DNA from: Chiridota heheva
Taxonomy: Eukaryota > Echinodermata > Holothuroidea > Apodida > Chiridotidae
Length of the DNA stretch: 64,000 bases
Direction: 5' to 3'
Assembly (NCBI GenBank): GCA_020152595.1
Contig: JAIGNY010001187.1
Location: forward strand, 50,001 to 114,000
Positions 1 to 64,000 of the stretch are shown here, one piece after another. The stretch's first letter is position 1; every line of letters begins with the position of its first letter. The notes beneath the pieces are model-generated. The model was given only the letters and a program-made list of their open reading frames with translations, ran no database searches and was not told the origin of the DNA. The translations under genes and the position numbers were made by a program.

Positions 1-1290
1 GCCAAGGCAGAAGCGTTTGGTCATGTTGGAAGAAAAAAAACAGAAAACAAGGGCTGGAGACCCGAGGCTAAAAAAAAAAAAAAAGTACCAAAAAGGGTGT
101 GTAGGCCTGGTCACGACAGGAGGGAAAAAATAAAAATAAACGCTCTTACCGAAAGCAGTCACCCACCCACAACGAGAAAATCCCGGAAAATGAACCAGAA
201 CCAAAAAAATTTGTGGTTCCAATCCCCCTTTTTTTTTTCATATGCTGATTCATTTGCAAGTTTCGTATCAACTGTCATGTCATTGCATATCATGAAATAT
301 TTGTTCCAGGATATTTATTCATAAGCCATGATCACCATGCATGATGCAGATCTATTGATAACACTAACATGTGCACAATGATTAACAACATTATCATAGC
401 AAGTATGATGCAAAACTGACTTACAGTTGCTCATGTATCATATTTGAAGAATTTTAGGTTAAGCCCCGCCTACTCATTAATTAATATGCATGGTATCACT
501 ACCAAAACCAATGAGGCACATCCACAGACCATGGGCTATCTGTGTATCACATATGACTTGAATCCAGTTTATCATTCCCACTATGCATACTAAGGAAATG
601 CAGCATTTTTATACCATGAACATGTACTGTACACATTAGCAAATATCATAGCTGTACCAAATATGAAACAAAACATATATACGGTTGTTAAAATATGAGC
701 ATTTAAAGATTTTGCATTAAGCCCGCCTACTCATTAATATGCAAGACATCACCAACAAAAACAATAGGGCACATTTACGGACCATGGACTGTATGTATAT
801 CACATATGACATGAATCCACAGTACCGTTCTTGAGATGTCGTGTGTATGAGCTGGCCGTCACAAAAGGTGCATAAGTTTAGGTGCAAAAGTATGTGGTAA
901 AGTATATTCCGAATAGAAAGTTTCAGAGTACAGATAGGAAATCAGATTGCTCTGAACACGTCAAAATTATTTTGCACAGGGAAAACCGCAGGGCAGCTTG
1001 TGTGGCACAGTGATACAGTGCCAATAAAGCTCAGAAGTTCTGGTACAGTATTAGCTTATATGTCTAAAACACAATTTCAAATTGCATTTTAAAAGGATAT
1101 TAAAAAGTTATTAACGTTCTGATAGGTTTGAAACGATACTAAAAGTTTACATATTACATCATAATCTTGCTCAATTATTGAATAAGTCCTTTAAATATTA
1201 AGGCCTGGAAAATCTAATACCTACTCAAGGCCAATTTCTGTATTCAGAAGTCAATTTTGAAATTGTAGGTCAATGCCTTCTTTTTCTCAC
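1..1290. repeat. Intron 3' of exon t with a ~270-bp tandem duplication
   Basis: No gene signal is seen on either strand. Two diverged copies of a ~265-270 bp unit occur at about 300-570 and 570-835. Each carries an AAGCCC(C)GCCTACTCATTAAT motif, an ATATGCA stretch, a GACCATGG motif and an ACATATGAC motif in the same order. Poly-A runs lie at 30-85. The rest is AT-rich with no recognised element. Confidence 0.5.
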
Positions 1291-60975
<59,685 letters not shown>

Positions 60976-61204
60976 CTGAATGTAAACCAATCATATGTAT
61001 TTATCAAATGTCTACTAACATATACATACCTTGTAACTCAAATAACACAGAAAAACTAGATAACAACTGCTGGACATTTTAAACAAACCGAATCAGCCAG
61101 CTGTTATAAGTTGTGACCTCTTTATGATATTAAATAGGGAATCTTATACAATGGTATAATGCAGCCAGTTAATCGATGATAATAACTAGGAATAAGGAAA
61201 TGTA

Positions 61205-64000
61205 TTTGTTTGTTTGTTTGTATGTTTGACGAAGGCTTAACGGCACTGAGACAGCGAGTGTTCAAATTGTGCTTGAGAGGTTAGATCATTCCAGATGTAG
61301 GAAGAAAAGAAAATATGAGTCTGAGAGAAGTACGGGGACTAACAGCCAGAAAGCTTGGATCGAGAGGGGAAGTGCAGGGGTGCTAAAAAAAAGGCAAAAG
61401 TAGGTAGAGGGGGGTAGGAGAGGAGAACTAAATATGGTCGTAGAGGGAAGCACAATGAAGGAAGGACATCATTTCATCCGGAGGGTTTTTCTGGAAGAGC
61501 TCGGCTATGGAGTTGTGAGGGGTGAGGGAAGCTCTGGGAAGGTTGTACAGGGGGCAGGAAAGGAGGATGTGGTGGACTGTGAGGGGGCAATGCCAATTGT
61601 TGCAGAGGGGTAGAGGATAGCCAGTAAGGTGGGAGTGCATGAGGTGGGTGTGAACTGAACTTTTTAAGGCGGGAAATGTGGACGTTGTCAATACGGAGAA
61701 ATTGTGGATGGTGGGTTTAGTAGGAATGGTGAGCTGGATGTCGTGGAATTTGTTGTCAATTTGGGAGTCTCATGAGGTTTGCCAGTGGTCACAAACAAGG
61801 GAAGTGATAAGAGGTGTGATGTCAGAAAGGGTTTTGGGAAAGGGGTAGGGGAGGTTGAGGGCAAGGAGAAATTGGGGTACCTAATTAGGTTGTACACAGG
61901 AATTTGGGTGTTGGTGAGGGCTCTAAAAGCATAGGAAAAGCTAAGCTTTCTACACCTTAACAGAAAGGGGAGTTCATTGGCTTCAACATGAAGGCTAGTG
62001 ATGGGGAGGTCCTATAGGCACCCAGGCAAAGCTTGAGGGCTTCATTTTGGATGGTGTTGATGTGGTTGAGGTAAGAGTTGAGAGCGACACAGCAGACAAT
62101 ACTGCCGTAGTCGAGCTTGGTACAAATGGTGAGCCTGAAGATTTCAGAGGACAGCATGGGGTTCTCACCCCAAGTGGTGTTGGAGAGGAGGCGGAGAAGG
62201 TTGAGGGAGCAGTTGCATTTCGGTTTCAGGTTGGTGATGTGTTACTTGTAGGAGAGCTTGGAGTCCAGGGTTAAACCCAGGAACTTCGTGTAGTCAACTT
62301 TAGTGATGTAATTGCCATTGAGTACAAGGTTAGGGGTGGAGGTTGTTGAAATGACAGAAGTGCATGCAGACTGTCTTATCTTTGGAGAATTTAAAACCAC
62401 TATTGTTGCACCAATCTCGCAGCCTGTTGAGGCTAAGTTGGAGCCCATTTTCGATGAGAGGAAAGCTAGGGAAGGAGTAGAAGATGGTGAAGTTGTACAC
62501 GTTTGATGTTGGGGCCAAGGTTGTCGCGATGTTGTTAATGCTCAGGTTGAAGAGAGTAGGGTAAAGAATGCTGCCTTGGGGGACGCCATCTTCTTGGGGA
62601 CAGGGTTGGAGAGGGTGTGGCCAATATGAACTTGGAACTGCCTGGATGAGAGGAAGTTTTGAATAAAAATGGGAGAGTGGCCTCTTAGGTCGATGGAGTG
62701 AAGCTTGCGGGTAATGTTGTATTTCCAAGTAGTGTTGAAAACTTTCTCAAGGTCAAAAAAGATGGCAATGAGGTGTTCCTTATTTGCAAAGGATTCCCGG
62801 ATAGCAGTGTCGAGTGTGACTAACTGATCCAAGGTATTGCGACATTTCCAGTAGCCGTTTTGGTGAGGGAAGAACATTCTTTGGTCTCAAGGAACCAGTT
62901 TAGTCTCTGGTTAATGATCCTTTCCATAATTTTATAAAAACAGCAGGTGAGGGTGATGGGGCAGTAGCTGGAGGGGTGGGTAATGTCCTTCCCCAGTTTG
63001 AAGACGGTGAGGATAGCGGTTCTCCAGATAGGGAGAAAGGAGTTTGAGGACCAAATGCGGTTGAGGAGGGTGAGTAGGGTAGCAGTGGCTTTGTTGGGGA
63101 GGTGTTCCAGGAACTGGTAGGGGATTTTATCTGGGCCCTTGGAGGTGCAACCAGCATCGTGGATGGCTTGAATTAATTCGAATAGGGTGAGAGGGGTGTT
63201 GTAGCTTTCGAAGTCGTCAGAGGGAAAGGTAATACTCTGGGTTTCCTCACGAGCTTTTTTTGGTTTTGAAAACATTGAGATAGTTGACCGAGGAAGAGAT
63301 GTTGCTGAAAGAGGTGGTGAGGCGGTTAGCAATATCCTTTTTCCCCGATGAGAAGATTACCAATCCAGGAGAAATGGGAGACTTGCCCATCCTGCCATAA
63401 GAGCTGTTTACCATACTCCAAATTTTCTTAGTGGGGGAGTTGGTGGTGAGAGAAGAGATGAAGTTGTTTCAAGTCTTGGTTTTACTGTCCTTGATAGTGC
63501 ACCTGGCTTTGGCATGGCTGATGCGAAAGAGGTTGGGGTTGTGGGTGGTCGAGTTTGTTTTGAAGTTCCTGAAGGCTTTTTTCCTGTTCTTGATGGGGAT
63601 TTTGCAGTCATCATTGAACCAGGGGATGGGGGGTGGTTAGGGGGTTTGGAGATTTTGGGAATGGAGCAGGTGGCAATGTTGATAAGGATGTTACTGAAGT
63701 TTGACATGGGATCCTAACCCTCGAGGAGATGGGGGGAAAGGTGAGTTGCAGAAGGTTTGGAAAAGGGGCCAGTTGGCTTTCTTAAGACTCCAATTGGGGA
63801 TGTGGTATGTGGGTTTCAAGATTGAAGTAAAAAAGGAGAGGGTAATGGTTAATACCACTGAGGTCAGCAGTGACCTTCCAGCTAAAATCAAGGACGAGGT
63901 TGGAGGAACAGATAGACAGGTCAATACAGGTAAGGTAGCCTGTGGCAGGGTGAAACTAGGTTGGGGAGTTAGTGTTGAGCAAGGAGAGGCTGTGCTGACG
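61205..64000 (-). pseudogene. RNase H-type LINE, copy 3, RNase H deleted, RT motif lost; runs off the window
   Basis: It starts at the tail (CAAA on the minus strand, plus 61208-61225). The knuckle region is present (PLCNNWHCPLTVHHILLSCP). Sequence then jumps at about 61865 from the post-RNase H segment directly to the RT thumb (YNLIRYPNFS); about 600 bp present in copy 2 (57284-57884) are missing. The YVDD site reads VYNFTIF, so the catalytic aspartates are lost. RT fingers (KGPDKIPYQFLEHLPNKA) and part of the endonuclease (NHYPLS near 63850) follow to the window edge. Confidence 0.9.

Overview
The window is from an animal nuclear genome: AT-rich, intron-rich and packed with repeats. The tRNA-derived SINEs, RNase H-bearing LINEs and the gene content suggest a marine invertebrate, most likely a non-vertebrate deuterostome (echinoderm, hemichordate or similar). 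That placement is an inference; nothing here fixes the species.

Only one host gene is supported, and it fills the window on the minus strand. Twenty exons, about 3.8 kb of coding sequence in total, are scattered between 60975 and 1291, and the gene continues past both window edges. Read 5' to 3' it encodes an acidic linker ending in a Cys-rich start, three ephrin-receptor/GCC2_GCC3-like cysteine modules, 21 EGF-like domains (many calcium-binding), one pentraxin/laminin-G-like domain split over three exons, and two more EGF domains. This order matches SVEP1 (polydom), a large secreted extracellular-matrix protein. Almost all exon-exon phases match, which supports a single gene model. Four places carry a one-base phase or frame break (about 56141, 38409, 35270 and 27802). 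They are either assembly indels or early decay.

The introns are mostly mobile and tandem repeats. (1) Two copies (about 2.05-6.5 kb and 46.26-53.93 kb) belong to an unrecognised TIR-bearing DNA element with near-perfect ~105-135 bp inverted ends, no long ORF and internal tandem arrays. (2) A LINE family with an APE-type endonuclease, a reverse transcriptase (YVDD) and an RNase H domain has three large minus-strand copies (22.2-26.7, 56.6-59.3 and 61.2-64.0 kb) and several 3' fragments. (3) There are tRNA-derived SINEs, MITE-like elements, an L2/CR1-like relic and a broken THAP-domain exon. (4) Tandem arrays have units of 29, 24, 21, 77, 15, 2 and 19 bp.

From low to high coordinate the layout is: EGF exon (1.3-1.5 kb); TIR element copy A (2-6.5 kb); pentraxin exons interleaved with a 29-bp array, a CT-rich tract, a MITE and the THAP relic (6.6-11.7 kb); SINE and L2-like relics (12-13.3 kb); EGF exon, MITE and 24-bp satellite (15-17.8 kb); two EGF exons (18.9-20.4 kb); satellite plus LINE copy 1 (21.2-26.7 kb); EGF exons (27.7-28.6 kb); 77-bp array (28.6-31.2 kb); EGF exons (31.5-35.3 kb); 15-bp array (35.5-37.0 kb); EGF exons (38.2-42.3 kb); a cysteine-module exon (44.8 kb); TA tract and TIR element copy B (45.5-54 kb); two cysteine-module exons around a 19-bp array (54.6-56.3 kb); LINE copy 2 nested in satellite (56.4-60.1 kb); the most upstream exon (60.9 kb); LINE copy 3 (61.2 kb to the end).
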